A stretch of 64,000 nt of DNA from NCBI GenBank assembly GCA_958439195.1, contig OY288150.1:87279-151278 (forward strand), given 5' to 3'. The position numbers and the translations under genes are program-made. Position 1 is the first letter of the stretch, and each line of letters begins with the position of its first letter. This DNA comes from an uncultured Paracoccaceae bacterium (GTDB lineage Bacteria; Pseudomonadota; Alphaproteobacteria; Rhodobacterales; Rhodobacteraceae). The notes beneath the pieces are model-generated. The model did no database searches. It was not told the DNA's origin and worked only from the letters and a program-made list of their open reading frames with translations. This document shows positions 34,702-43,530 of this stretch, piece after piece.

Positions 34702-34732
34702 ACGTTGCGCCTTCCCATCATTAGAAGGTCAA
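34702..34732 (-). promoter_or_regulatory. CueR-like promoter box driving YHS-type ATPase
   Basis: Minus strand TTGACCTT (34732-34725), 7 bases, TGGGAAGG (34717-34710), same layout as the copZ and copA boxes. The -10 region 19 bases on (CAACGT) is weak. Confidence 0.72.
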
Positions 34733-34757
34733 GCGAAGATTGCGGCTGCACGCTAAA

Positions 34758-35144
34758 TCAAAGCGTAGCAATAACCTTCGCCAGTAGGTCGCGCACCTGA
34801 CCTGGAACAGCATGCAAGGCGGGATTATTGATGGCCTGCATCGACGCCACCGGATCAATCGCACTCACCTCGACACCGTCTTCGACCTCGCGCAGAATAA
34901 CGTTGCAGGGCAGCATCGCACCGACGCGCGGCTCCATCCCGATGGCTTCCATCGCCATCTTCGGGTTACAGGCCCCGAGAATGCGGTAGGCTGGCATATT
35001 AACGTCCAGCTTCTTCTTCATCGTTGCCTTGACGTCGATCTCTGTCAGCACGCCAAATCCGTTGTCAGCAAGCGCGGCACGGGTCCGGGCGTCGACCTTG
35101 TCAAAGTCCGCGCCAGTGATCAGCCGGTTGATCGTATAGTCCAT
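34758..35144 (-). CDS. DUF302 protein
   Basis: 128 residues; AAAGGAAA precedes the ATG. Contains the DUF302 core: a beta-alpha fold with GFGVLTEIDVKATMKKKL, YRILGACNPKMA and GAMLPCNVILRE. DUF302 proteins are small, cytoplasmic or exported, and often near metal and sulfur genes; function is unproven. The two conserved cysteines could bind metal. It follows the 37-residue membrane peptide on the same strand. Confidence 0.88.
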   Translation of the reverse strand: MDYTINRLITGADFDKVDARTRAALADNGFGVLTEIDVKATMKKKLDVNMPAYRILGACNPKMAMEAIGMEPRVGAMLPCNVILREVEDGVEVSAIDPVASMQAINNPALHAVPGQVRDLLAKVIATL

Positions 35145-35159
35145 CGGGTTTCCTTTCGA

Positions 35160-35273
35160 CTATTTGCGCAAGTATTTGACCAGCGCCGCAATCGCGAGGC
35201 CGACCAGCACAAGGGTGACGATCATCCAGAGCCAGCCGAAGCCCATTCCAAATCCCATACCGTAGCCGTTCAT
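35160..35273 (-). CDS. 37-residue single-span membrane peptide
   Basis: Starts at the ATG 35273, 8 bases after a perfect AGGAGG; an ATG two codons earlier is too close to the ribosome site. The sequence has a Gly/Met-rich front (GYGMGFGMGFGW), one membrane span (MIVTLVLVGLAIAALV) and a basic end (KYLRK). Methionines at the outer face could contact copper. Located between the EF-hand and DUF302 genes, 15 bases from the latter. Too small for most gene finders. Confidence 0.7.
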   Translation of the reverse strand: MNGYGMGFGMGFGWLWMIVTLVLVGLAIAALVKYLRK

Positions 35274-35301
35274 TCTCATGGCCTCCTGATCTGTGTTGGG
35301 A

Positions 35302-35343
35302 TTTCTCCCGCTAACCGGAGCTTTGCCCAGTTAGCGGGAGAAA
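35302..35343. terminator. 14-bp perfect stem-loop between EF-hand and membrane-peptide genes
   Basis: Arms TTTCTCCCGCTAAC (35302-35315) and GTTAGCGGGAGAAA (35330-35343), 14-nt loop. A-rich/U-rich flanks occur on one side only, so it looks like a terminator or RNA-processing hairpin in the minus-strand transcript. Confidence 0.6.
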
Positions 35344-35352
35344 AAAGGCGCG

Positions 35353-35835
35353 TCAGTCGTTGTCCATCATCCCATGACCCATGCCTGGCATGTTGCCCTG
35401 CTGCCCGCCCATGTGGCTTTGCATCATTTCTGCCATGGCGGCCATTTCAGCCTCCGTGACCTGCGCATCTCCATCGGCGTCGTGCATCTGGAAGGCACGC
35501 ACGGTCATCGGTCGGGTGTGGGCCGCGTGCATCACCGCGAATTCCTCCAGCGACAAAGTCCCGTTGGCGTCGGTGTCGTAGGTCTTGAGTTCAGCCTGAA
35601 TCCCGGCTGTCATTTCCTCGGGGCTGAGCGTGCCGTCCTTGTTGGTATCGAATGTGGCCATGGCATAGCTTTGGCCGCCACCCATCATCCCGCCATGCTG
35701 GCCCATCATGCCCATGCCTCCGTCCATCATGCCATCATGCTGCATCTGACCCTGCTGGGCGACGACCGGCACTGCGACAGCGGCTACGCCAAGGGCTGCA
35801 ACGGCTGCGAGGGCGAATTTTGTCGAACGTTTCAT
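35353..35835 (-). CDS. Exported EF-hand protein with Met/His-rich segment
   Basis: 160 residues; AGGAG before the ATG. Signal peptide to AQQ, then a Met/Gly/His-rich run (HDGMMDGGMGMMGQHGG), then three EF-hand-like loops: DTNKDGTLSPEE, DTDANGTLSLEE and DADGDAQVTEAE, and another Met-rich tail (GNMPGMGHGMMD). Combines calcium-type loops with copper-type ligands. Divergent from the second two-component system and probably controlled with it. Function unknown. Confidence 0.85.
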   Translation of the reverse strand: MKRSTKFALAAVAALGVAAVAVPVVAQQGQMQHDGMMDGGMGMMGQHGGMMGGGQSYAMATFDTNKDGTLSPEEMTAGIQAELKTYDTDANGTLSLEEFAVMHAAHTRPMTVRAFQMHDADGDAQVTEAEMAAMAEMMQSHMGGQQGNMPGMGHGMMDND

Positions 35836-35916
35836 TCTGTCTCTCCTGGATCAGATTGCGATGGGTCCAATCTGGGAGCGAGGTGTCCCACAGGTTTGTC
35901 AGGGCGACGCCTGTTT

Positions 35917-35932
35917 TGTATCAAACTGTCGC
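35917..35932. promoter_or_regulatory. OmpR-type direct repeat in EF-hand/two-component intergenic region
   Basis: TGTATC (35917-35922), 4 bases, TGTCGC (35927-35932), matching the element upstream of the pump-linked regulator. An inverted repeat TGTCGCAA (35927-35934) / TTGCGACA (35955-35962) overlaps it. Lies 85 bases before the regulator start and 82 before the divergent EF-hand start. Confidence 0.55.
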
Positions 35933-36016
35933 AAGCCGAGGTCCTGAGAGAGGTTTGCGACAATCTTCTGTCCGCAGTACTACCGCGTTCAGCTAGGGTC
36001 TACATCAGGAGACAAG

Positions 36017-36742
36017 ATGATGACCCAGCCGCCGCATATTCTGATCGTCGATGACCACCGTGATATCCGCGATGCCTTAGTGAAATATCTGGAAAAGAAT
36101 GGCATGCGCGCGACTTCTGCCGCCAATGCCGTCGCAATGGATGCGGCGATGAAGGTGGGTCAATTCGATCTGATCGTGCTGGATGTGATGATGCCGGGCG
36201 AAGATGGCTTGTCGGTTTGCCGACGTTTGCGTGCGCAGGGGGCCATTCCGATCTTGATGCTGACAGCCCTGGGTGATGAAACTGACCGTATCGTGGGGTT
36301 GGAGGTCGGGGCCGACGACTATCTGCCCAAACCCTTCAATCCGCGAGAGTTGCTGGCCCGGATCAAGGCGATCCTGCGCCGATCCGACCGGGGGGGCGTC
36401 GTTGGTGGCAGCCTTGCCGGGCACAGATTGGCCTTCGACCGATGGGTGCTTGATACCGACCGCCGGACCCTGACCGACGACGATGGCATTGAGGTCGCAC
36501 TCACAACTGCAGAATTCCGTCTGCTGACGGTGTTTCTGGAACGGCCGCGCTTCGTGCTCAGCCGCGAACAACTGCTCGATCTTACATCGGGTCGCGCCGC
36601 ACAGGTGTTCGATCGCACCATCGACAACCAGATTAGCCGCCTGCGCCGCAAGATCGAGGCCGATCCGGCCAAGCCTGTGCTGATCGCAACTGTCTGGGGT
36701 GGTGGCTACAGCCTTGCCGCAGACGTGAGTGCAATGCCGTGA
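36017..36742 (+). CDS. OmpR-family response regulator, second system
   Basis: 241 residues; AGGAGA before the ATG. Receiver with VDDHRDIRD, VLDVMMPGEDG, MLTALGDE and YLPKPFNPRELL; winged-helix domain with FDRTIDNQISRLRRKIE and a wing GGGYSLA. Its stop overlaps the kinase start by 4 bases. Paralogous to 29430-30164. Divergent from the EF-hand protein gene. Confidence 0.93.
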   Translation: MMTQPPHILIVDDHRDIRDALVKYLEKNGMRATSAANAVAMDAAMKVGQFDLIVLDVMMPGEDGLSVCRRLRAQGAIPILMLTALGDETDRIVGLEVGADDYLPKPFNPRELLARIKAILRRSDRGGVVGGSLAGHRLAFDRWVLDTDRRTLTDDDGIEVALTTAEFRLLTVFLERPRFVLSREQLLDLTSGRAAQVFDRTIDNQISRLRRKIEADPAKPVLIATVWGGGYSLAADVSAMP

Positions 36743-38142
36743 GCGCGCGCTTCTCGATGTTGCGCAAGCTCTTCCCGCAATCTCTTGGCGGGCAGTTGCT
36801 GATCATGTTGCTTTTGGCGTTGGCCATCACACAGGGGCTTGGCCTGTTGCTGCTGACAGACGAGCGGAACCGGGCGGTCCGTGCAGCCCTCGGGCTGGAG
36901 GCGGCAGGGCGCGCTGCAAATGTTGTCTTGCTTCTGGATGGCGCCCCCACTGATCTGCGCTCGTCGATACTCCGCGCGGCGGATACTCCGCTTGTCCGGT
37001 TTGAAGTCGGGCCCGAGCCTGCAGCGTCCCACGACAGCGCAGAGGCGGACATGGTTCTGCGGCAGATCCGCCAGATTCTCGGAGAGCCGGAACGGGAGGT
37101 TCGCGCCGATGTCCATGCGCTTCCCCTCGCGTCCATGCCATTGCCAGACGGAGTACCAGCCAACATGCGCCCAATGCATGAGGCGATGATGGCAGGGCGG
37201 ACCGACCCCATTGAACTGACGCTGTCGATTCGACTTGCGGCGGGCGATTGGCTGAACGTGCGCACGATGTTTTACCGCCCTGCCCTGCAACTGACTCCAC
37301 AGGCCCTTCTGCCAGTAGTGTTGATGGCGGTGGCGGTAGCTTTGGTGGCCTGGTGGACCGCGCGGCGCGTCGTCGGCCCGATGCGTGCTCTTGCTGTTGG
37401 CGCCGACCGCTTGGGCCGTGGGCTTGATGCCGATCCGTTGCCGATGACGGGGCCATCCGAGGTGCGCGAGACGACGCAGGCCTTCAACCGGATGAAGGCC
37501 CGACTGACCCGCTTCGTGAACGAGCGCACGCACATGCTCGCCGCCCTGAGTCATGATTTGCGCTCGCCGCTTACAGCAATGCGGCTCAGGATCGAAATGC
37601 TGGACGAAACCGAGGATAGCTTACGCCTGAAGGCATTGGTCGAGGAAATGCAGGCCATGGTCGAGGCGACCTTGGAATTCGCACGCGGGGTTGCACGGGC
37701 AGAACCCGCCGCTGAAGTCGATCTTGCCGCCCTGCTCGCTGATCTGGTCAACGATGTAGGGGGAGATCGGGCGAATCTTGCCCCGTCTCCGTCTTTGCCC
37801 ATCACCGTCCGCACGCACGCCTTGAACCGCGCTCTAAGGAACCTGATCGACAATGCTGTTCGCTATGGCAGTGTAGCGATGGTTAAGTTGGACCGAACAC
37901 CGGGAATGGCCGTCATCACCATCGCGGATAAGGGCCAAGGATTGCCCGAAGACCAGCTAGAAGCGGTCTTTGAGCCGTTCGTGCGTTTGGAAGTGTCTCG
38001 CAGCCGAGATACCGGCGGCGTCGGCCTCGGCTTGGCAATCGCTCGTACCATCATTCAGGCGCACGGCGGAACAGTCGTGCTCCGCAATGTGGCGGCAGGT
38101 GGACTGGAAGCAGTTGTGTGTTTGCCACTCGGTGATGCGTGA
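36739..38142 (+). CDS. Sensor histidine kinase, second system
   Basis: 467 residues from a GTG overlapping the regulator stop. First membrane segment at residues about 15-37, a periplasmic sensor rich in Met/Pro (LPLASMPLPDG, NMRPMHEAMM), a second segment near 190, HAMP, then ALSHDLRSPLTAMRLR, LRNLIDNAVRYG, DKGQGL and GGVGLGLAIA. The Met/His content of the sensor loop would suit copper sensing, but that is inferred. Confidence 0.92.
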   Translation: MSARFSMLRKLFPQSLGGQLLIMLLLALAITQGLGLLLLTDERNRAVRAALGLEAAGRAANVVLLLDGAPTDLRSSILRAADTPLVRFEVGPEPAASHDSAEADMVLRQIRQILGEPEREVRADVHALPLASMPLPDGVPANMRPMHEAMMAGRTDPIELTLSIRLAAGDWLNVRTMFYRPALQLTPQALLPVVLMAVAVALVAWWTARRVVGPMRALAVGADRLGRGLDADPLPMTGPSEVRETTQAFNRMKARLTRFVNERTHMLAALSHDLRSPLTAMRLRIEMLDETEDSLRLKALVEEMQAMVEATLEFARGVARAEPAAEVDLAALLADLVNDVGGDRANLAPSPSLPITVRTHALNRALRNLIDNAVRYGSVAMVKLDRTPGMAVITIADKGQGLPEDQLEAVFEPFVRLEVSRSRDTGGVGLGLAIARTIIQAHGGTVVLRNVAAGGLEAVVCLPLGDA

Positions 38143-38220
38143 TCTCACCTCACAAGAGCGTCCAACCTTTTTGGGCTACCGAATCCGACCCATAGAAAAA
38201 CCTGTGGTCACATCGGGCCG

Positions 38221-39219
38221 CTAGACCGCTGCACGCCACATTCTGAAACGCCCTTGGCCAGTCACCTCGCAGATCAGCCCGTGCTCCTCCATCCAAGCCA
38301 GGTTTCGCTGGACTGCCGCACGGCTGGCGCCGCTCAGAGTCTCAGCCATCGGCGCAGAGACCAAGGGCCATTCGGTCAATGCAGTGCGCAAAGCTGGAGG
38401 CGTACGGCCAGACAACACCGACATGACAGTCTGCGCTTGGGTGGACCATATTTCGAGATCGTCGAGGTGCCGCATCGCTGCGAGGCATGCATTGTCCATT
38501 CCGTCGAGCCAACGGGTCAACCGCTCTGCCGGAGGTCCGCCGGCACGAAGCCCCCCTGCCCCACCCATTGCTACTGGTGCGAAAATCGCACCCTTCCCTT
38601 CGGCTGCAGCAATCCGGCCTGCCGTGACCGCGGCTTCCATCCGGTCACCATGCTGACCGAAACCTGCCAAGCTCCAAAGGTGAAAGCCCAGACAAGCCCG
38701 GGTGATAGGGTGAGAATGTCGGGCAGCTCCCATCAAGGCGAGCCAACCATCGGCGCGATCAGTGAAACGCTCGGCGTCATCCGCTATGTTCTCAGGGTCC
38801 CGCCGGTCGAGAAAATCGGCTAGCCCAGCATCGGGGCCAGGCCCTCCAGTGAGACGTCGAACGGCCCATCCAACACGAGACAGCGCCCCAGAGTCTTCCT
38901 GAGCGCCGGACAGACGAAGCGCGATCCAGAGTGCAAGGCGGTCAGGGCTGACCCGGTCGCCAACGAACCAGCTTAGCTCTGCAGCCTCGACCAGGGCCAA
39001 TCTGTGCCGCCAACCCGATGGCCCGCGTCGCAGACGGTCGTCAAGCGCGCCCAGTCTCCCGGCCACTCGTGCGAGGCGGGCCGCACAACCCGCCTCGGCC
39101 CGGGCCCATGCCGCGACGACTGAGGTTTCGCTGGGTTCAGATCTTGGGCCTGGAAGCAGATAATCAGGTTCCTCATCCATCGGTCCTGGCAGGAACCACA
39201 GGTGTCGCTTTTCCTTCAC
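38221..39219 (-). CDS. DUF1612-like HTH plasmid protein (RHE_PE00001 family)
   Basis: 332 residues, no signal or membrane segment. The N-terminal half (EAGCAARLARVAGRLGALDDRL ending in LRRG...) and the C-terminal winged-helix-like end (SGASRAAVQRNLAWMEEHG then TGQGRFRMW) fit the RHE_PE00001/DUF1612 family seen on rhizobial and roseobacter plasmids. Likely DNA-binding; the exact role is unknown. It is divergent from tniA, and its relatives DUF1403 and scpB lie just past tniQ on the same strand. Confidence 0.75.
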   Translation of the reverse strand: MKEKRHLWFLPGPMDEEPDYLLPGPRSEPSETSVVAAWARAEAGCAARLARVAGRLGALDDRLRRGPSGWRHRLALVEAAELSWFVGDRVSPDRLALWIALRLSGAQEDSGALSRVGWAVRRLTGGPGPDAGLADFLDRRDPENIADDAERFTDRADGWLALMGAARHSHPITRACLGFHLWSLAGFGQHGDRMEAAVTAGRIAAAEGKGAIFAPVAMGGAGGLRAGGPPAERLTRWLDGMDNACLAAMRHLDDLEIWSTQAQTVMSVLSGRTPPALRTALTEWPLVSAPMAETLSGASRAAVQRNLAWMEEHGLICEVTGQGRFRMWRAAV

Positions 39220-39338
39220 GATTTCACTGCGTGGTTTTCACATGATTTCCACAAGGTAGCTCTGGAAGCGGCGAGGGTTTTTGCTTTGCAATTTCAATTT
39301 CATTTAGGGCTTCAATAGGGTTCGAAGGGCACGGCGGA

Positions 39339-41000
39339 ATGACAACGCTCAGCAAAGATCGGCCCTTGGAACGGGCAGCTTCCCGCGCTTCAGAGGAAGC
39401 TTGGTCGAAGGCGGTTCGGATTGCCCGCGAGTTGGACCGCGTTCTGGACGGGGACTTGCCAATGCGGGAGGCTGTCAGCCGGGCAGCGGTGGAACTGCGC
39501 CTGTCGACCCGTCAGGTCTACAATCACCTCGCCCGGTATCGTGGGGAGCGACGTGTGTCGTCGGTTCTGCCGCGAACAAACGGTGCGCGGCGTGCGAGGA
39601 TATCGATCGGCGTTGAAGCCATCATTTCCGAGACGTTGCGGGAGATGTGGCTGCAGCCGGAGCAACCCGACCTCGCGCCCATCGTCGACGAGATCCGCGC
39701 GCGCTGTTCCGGCCAAGGCTTCAAGCCCCCGGCCTATGTCACCGTGGCCAAGCGGATTCCGATCATCTTCACTCCCGAGGAGATCGCACGGCGGCGGCTT
39801 TCCGGTGGCAAACATCTTCATCGCCTGAAACCGCGTCCGGGATACATCCGTGCAGCACACGCCCTTGACGTCGTCCAGATCGATCACACACCGGCCGATA
39901 TCCAGTTCGTCGAGGTGATCGACGATCATGGCGTTTTCGTGGGCAGACCCTATCTGACCATCGCCGCCGATGTGGCGACCAGTGCAATCATCGGCTTTTG
40001 CCTCACCCTCGAGCGCCCGTCCCGACTCTCGGTGGCATTGTGCTTGGCACACGCGATGTGCCGCAAGGATGACTGGCTGGCCGAACGCGGGATTGCGCAC
40101 CCATGGGAAATGTGCGGCCGCCCGAAGCAGATCGTTGTCGACTCCGCCAAGGAGTTTCAAAGCAGCACCTTCACGACGGGATGCGCCGACTTCGGCATCG
40201 CCGTCCGCACCCGGAACAAGGGGACGGTACATCGGGGTGGCATTGTCGAGCGGCTTCTGGGCAAGGTGAACACGGTGCTTCGCTCTCTTCCCGGCAAGAC
40301 CGGACGGTCGATCGCGGACCGCGGAGATTATTCGTCCGACAAGCGGGCAAGTCTGACCTTCGCGGCCCTCGAGCGCTGCATTGCCCTGGCAATCATCGAT
40401 CACAACCAGACCCAGAACGCGCGCAAGCTGACCGTGCCTCGCCTCGAATGGGAGCGGCGACTTCCACCGACGGACCGGCCGATCGATGATCCTGACCAAG
40501 TCCTGCTCAACTTTCTCCCCCGCACAACACGCCGCATCTCTCCCCAAGGCGTCAGCGTGTTCGCCATCGACTACTTCGAGCAATGGCTTGGGCCTCTCGT
40601 CGCCCGCCGTGACCGGTTGCCACCTCTGGATCTATGCTACGACCCCCGGGACATCAGCCGGATCTACATCGCCGATCCCGACACGCGGATCTGGCGTCCG
40701 GTAAAGCGGCGGGACGGGGTGACCATGCCAATCACCCTTTGGCAGCATGAAGCCGACCGAGCGCGCATGCGAGAGAGCCAACAACGACCGGCGCAGGAAA
40801 AGACGCTTCTGCGCCGGGAAATCGCGGCAACGGTCGCCGGGGCCAGATCCACGAAGGCTCACCTGCGGGAAATGACCCGGGCCCGACACGCCGCAGACGC
40901 GCCGAAGGCGTATCAAAATGTCGGGCACGTTTCAGAGGCGACCCATACCGGACCAGAACCTGACCGACCCCGCCGCGTCTTTCCTGTGGAGACCTGGTAG
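39339..41000 (+). CDS. tniA: TniA-like DDE transposase
   Basis: 553 residues. An N-terminal HTH region (LRLSTRQVYNHLARYRG) is followed by the rve integrase core: VVQIDHTPADI (first Asp), VVDSAKEFQS (second Asp) and GGIVERLLGKVNTVL (Glu), then a Mu-type C-terminal beta-barrel. It matches TniA/TnsB-type transposases of Tn402/Tn5053-like elements. The tniB start follows 1 base after the stop. No clear terminal inverted repeats were found in the 119 bases upstream. Confidence 0.92.
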   Translation: MTTLSKDRPLERAASRASEEAWSKAVRIARELDRVLDGDLPMREAVSRAAVELRLSTRQVYNHLARYRGERRVSSVLPRTNGARRARISIGVEAIISETLREMWLQPEQPDLAPIVDEIRARCSGQGFKPPAYVTVAKRIPIIFTPEEIARRRLSGGKHLHRLKPRPGYIRAAHALDVVQIDHTPADIQFVEVIDDHGVFVGRPYLTIAADVATSAIIGFCLTLERPSRLSVALCLAHAMCRKDDWLAERGIAHPWEMCGRPKQIVVDSAKEFQSSTFTTGCADFGIAVRTRNKGTVHRGGIVERLLGKVNTVLRSLPGKTGRSIADRGDYSSDKRASLTFAALERCIALAIIDHNQTQNARKLTVPRLEWERRLPPTDRPIDDPDQVLLNFLPRTTRRISPQGVSVFAIDYFEQWLGPLVARRDRLPPLDLCYDPRDISRIYIADPDTRIWRPVKRRDGVTMPITLWQHEADRARMRESQQRPAQEKTLLRREIAATVAGARSTKAHLREMTRARHAADAPKAYQNVGHVSEATHTGPEPDRPRRVFPVETW

Positions 41001-41001
41001 C

Positions 41002-41883
41002 ATGGCCGACCATCTCCTACCATCAACCTCAGCGTTGCTCGATGCGGATGCTGCCACCCGCATTGCTCATATTCGGGCGCCACGCTGGATAGGCCATCCC
41101 GGTGCCTCTGCGGCACATGATGCGATGCGGCAGCTGCTGGAACGTCCGCCATCACTCCGCCCACGCGGCTTGTTGATTGCTGGTCCCTATCACAACGGCA
41201 AGACCATGATCGCCGAACGCTTCGCCGTCGAACATCTGCGCCGTGCCGACCGGCAAAGGGTCTGGGTGATCCAGACCCGGGAGGGAGCAGGCCTGTCGCA
41301 TTTCTACGCCAGCATTCTGTCCGGACTGCGCGCCCCGCAAGCTGCCGGCTGGCGTAGCCTGTCCCGCGCCAGTGAACAGGTCGATCATCTTCTCGACAGC
41401 CTCAAGCCGCGCCTGCTCATCTTCGACGAGTTCCACAGTGCGCTGCGCGGACGCCGACAGGATGTGAAGGCAATCTTCTCGTTCCTGCGGCGGATCGCAC
41501 GCGTGCATGACATCTCGCCCGTGCTTGTCGGCGAAATCGCCGTCTACGATGCGCTGCACGACACCGAAGAAATGGGCTCGCGGTTCGATACGGTCCCGGT
41601 GCCGCGATGGGGTTTTGACGAAGACTTCGCCACGCTTCTCGATAGTCTGGAGGCTAGCATGCCGCTTGCGCATGCCTCAAACCTCTCACGACCTCCCCTG
41701 GGCAAAATGATCCATGATCTGTCGGATGGGCTTATTGGCGAGGTGGTCGACATCGTCACCCGGGCGGCGGTGGCAGCTGTTGAAAGCGGTGAGGAAAGGA
41801 TCACGTCCAGCACCGTCATGGCCCTCGGCTATGTGCCGCTGTCACGGCGACGGAGCTCGGCCTTGCGCCATTCAATGACATGA
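41002..41883 (+). CDS. tniB: TniB-like AAA+ transposition ATPase
   Basis: 293 residues from the ATG at 41002; a longer form overlapping tniA is possible. Walker A GPYHNGKT, Walker B LLIFDEFHSAL, and sensor sequences (ISPVLVGE). TniB/TnsC-type ATPases assemble on target DNA and activate the transposase. Overlaps tniQ by 4 bases. Confidence 0.92.
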   Translation: MADHLLPSTSALLDADAATRIAHIRAPRWIGHPGASAAHDAMRQLLERPPSLRPRGLLIAGPYHNGKTMIAERFAVEHLRRADRQRVWVIQTREGAGLSHFYASILSGLRAPQAAGWRSLSRASEQVDHLLDSLKPRLLIFDEFHSALRGRRQDVKAIFSFLRRIARVHDISPVLVGEIAVYDALHDTEEMGSRFDTVPVPRWGFDEDFATLLDSLEASMPLAHASNLSRPPLGKMIHDLSDGLIGEVVDIVTRAAVAAVESGEERITSSTVMALGYVPLSRRRSSALRHSMT

Positions 41884-42923
41884 CCAGAAGTGCGCCGAGG
41901 ATCACCGTCTCCCCGGCCCGCCGCTATAGAGTGGCGGCGGGACATCGCTGGCCGGTGGACATCAGGCCGGCTCCTGGCGAGCTTTTGTCAAGCTGGCTGC
42001 ATCGGCTTGCACATGCCAATGGTGTGCCGCCGCGCTATTTTGGAGCGGTGCTCGGAGTGGCCGGCGAGACATGGTCGGCACAACTTGACCGGCATCTTCC
42101 GGAGGCAGTTCGCCGCATCCTGCTCGACCATACGTCGATCTGCCCCGAAGATATTGACGGACTTTGTCTGGCCCACAGTCCCTTCTCGAGCGTGCGCTTG
42201 CAGCTGCGGAGCCGGCCGCAAGATGCAGGGACATCGACGGCGCAGTCCTGTTGGCTGCAGTTCTGTCCCATCTGCCTGCGGGAAGACGAGGCGCCCTATT
42301 TCCGGCAGAGTTGGACTCTGGCAACCCGCGTGTCCTGCTTTCGCCATGGCTGCCGATTGCGCGACCGCTGCCCGTCTTGCGGTCAGGGCCTTGCGCCGTT
42401 CAGACAGGATCGCCTTGTTTCACAGCAATACTGCGCCTTCTGCGACGCTCCTCTCGCCAAACCGACGGACCCGGCAAACCCAGGCGCCCGGCGTCTCGAG
42501 CGGCTGATCGACGATCTGCTTCGTCTTGACACAGCAGGGCTCGCACTTGGCGTGGGCCGGGGCAAACGGAAAACCCTGCCAGAGAGAATTGCAATATGCC
42601 CGGTGCCCGTCGGTACGACGACATCAACGATCCCGCAACTGTCGCATCGGATTCGCCACGATTTCTTCCGGCGGCTGTCGGAAGGGCAGAGCGGAATAGT
42701 TGGCCACAAAGGTGGTGGCCCGCTGAACCTTTGGGTCCGGCTTGCCAATGCCGCTGGAAACCACAACGGATTGGTCAAGGAACTCACGGATCAGCTTGCT
42801 GAAACTGCAGGGCTGCGGCGGGCCTCCTCCCCCAGAGCGACTGATCTGGCCGCCCTGCTGCGGGCAGCGACCCAGCTTCATGAAGCCCGCCGATCTGCGG
42901 CCGAAGCTCAACCCGCTCCTTAA
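41880..42923 (+). CDS. tniQ: TniQ-like zinc protein
   Basis: 347 residues. TniQ pattern: RPAPGELLSSWLHRLAHANG at the N-terminus and a zinc-binding region with CPICL, HGC..CPSCG and QYCAFC. TniQ/TnsD proteins guide target choice. Its stop overlaps the scpB stop tail to tail by 4 bases, leaving no room for a transposon end between them. Confidence 0.9.
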   Translation: MTRSAPRITVSPARRYRVAAGHRWPVDIRPAPGELLSSWLHRLAHANGVPPRYFGAVLGVAGETWSAQLDRHLPEAVRRILLDHTSICPEDIDGLCLAHSPFSSVRLQLRSRPQDAGTSTAQSCWLQFCPICLREDEAPYFRQSWTLATRVSCFRHGCRLRDRCPSCGQGLAPFRQDRLVSQQYCAFCDAPLAKPTDPANPGARRLERLIDDLLRLDTAGLALGVGRGKRKTLPERIAICPVPVGTTTSTIPQLSHRIRHDFFRRLSEGQSGIVGHKGGGPLNLWVRLANAAGNHNGLVKELTDQLAETAGLRRASSPRATDLAALLRAATQLHEARRSAAEAQPAP

Positions 42924-43528
42924 ATGTCGTGAGCCTCCGACCTGCCCGCGAGGCCGGCATCTGCGAGTTGCTCGGGATCGGGCAGGTCGCGCAAGGACGC
43001 CATCCCGAAGGTGGCAAGGAAGGTCTCGGTGGTGACAAAAGTGTAGGGCGCGCCGCGCCGGGGTTCGCGCGGGCCGGTGCCGATCAGGTCACGCTCGGCC
43101 AACCTGCCGATCAGATCACGGCTGATCTCTTTGCCGAAGATGTCCTTCAGCCCGTCGCGGCTTACCGGCTGGTGGAATGCGATCGCCGCCAGCACGGCCA
43201 GATCGTATTCTGACAGGTTCAGCGCTTGGCCGTCCACATCCGCCGCGGCGCGGATCGCTGGGGCATAGGCCGCGCGCGTGCGCAGCATCCACGCCTTGCC
43301 CACCTGTGCCACCTCATAGGGTCGGCCCTCCAGATCCACTGCCAGATCCTCGATCAACAGATCGACTGAGGCCCCCTGCCCCACGACCCGCGCCAGATCC
43401 TCGCGCGCCACCGGGGTCGCGCTTGCAAACAGCACCGCCTCGATTCGTCGCATCCATTCCCGCCAGCGCATCTCAGGGGGAAGAACGGCCAATTCGCGGT
43501 CAAGTTCTGTGTCCTCGCGCCGCCCCAT
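42920..43528 (-). CDS. scpB: ScpB-like condensin subunit, plasmid-borne
   Basis: 202 residues. Two winged-helix segments: RIEAVLFASATPVAREDLA and the conserved LNLSEYDLAVLAAIAFHQPV with GRLAERDLIGTG and GAPYTFVTTETFLATFG, as in ScpB/SegB. Chromosomal ScpB binds SMC-ScpA; no smc or scpA gene is seen here, so this copy may serve plasmid organisation or have been recruited for another role. Two bases after the DUF1403 stop, so a shared transcript. Confidence 0.88.
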   Translation of the reverse strand: MGRREDTELDRELAVLPPEMRWREWMRRIEAVLFASATPVAREDLARVVGQGASVDLLIEDLAVDLEGRPYEVAQVGKAWMLRTRAAYAPAIRAAADVDGQALNLSEYDLAVLAAIAFHQPVSRDGLKDIFGKEISRDLIGRLAERDLIGTGPREPRRGAPYTFVTTETFLATFGMASLRDLPDPEQLADAGLAGRSEAHDI

Positions 43529-43530
43529 GC

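Noticed and set aside
39390..40583. 397-codon open frame on the minus strand
   Set aside because: It is antisense to tniA, whose DDE motifs are clear; long opposite frames are expected in high-GC DNA and this one has no recognisable domain.
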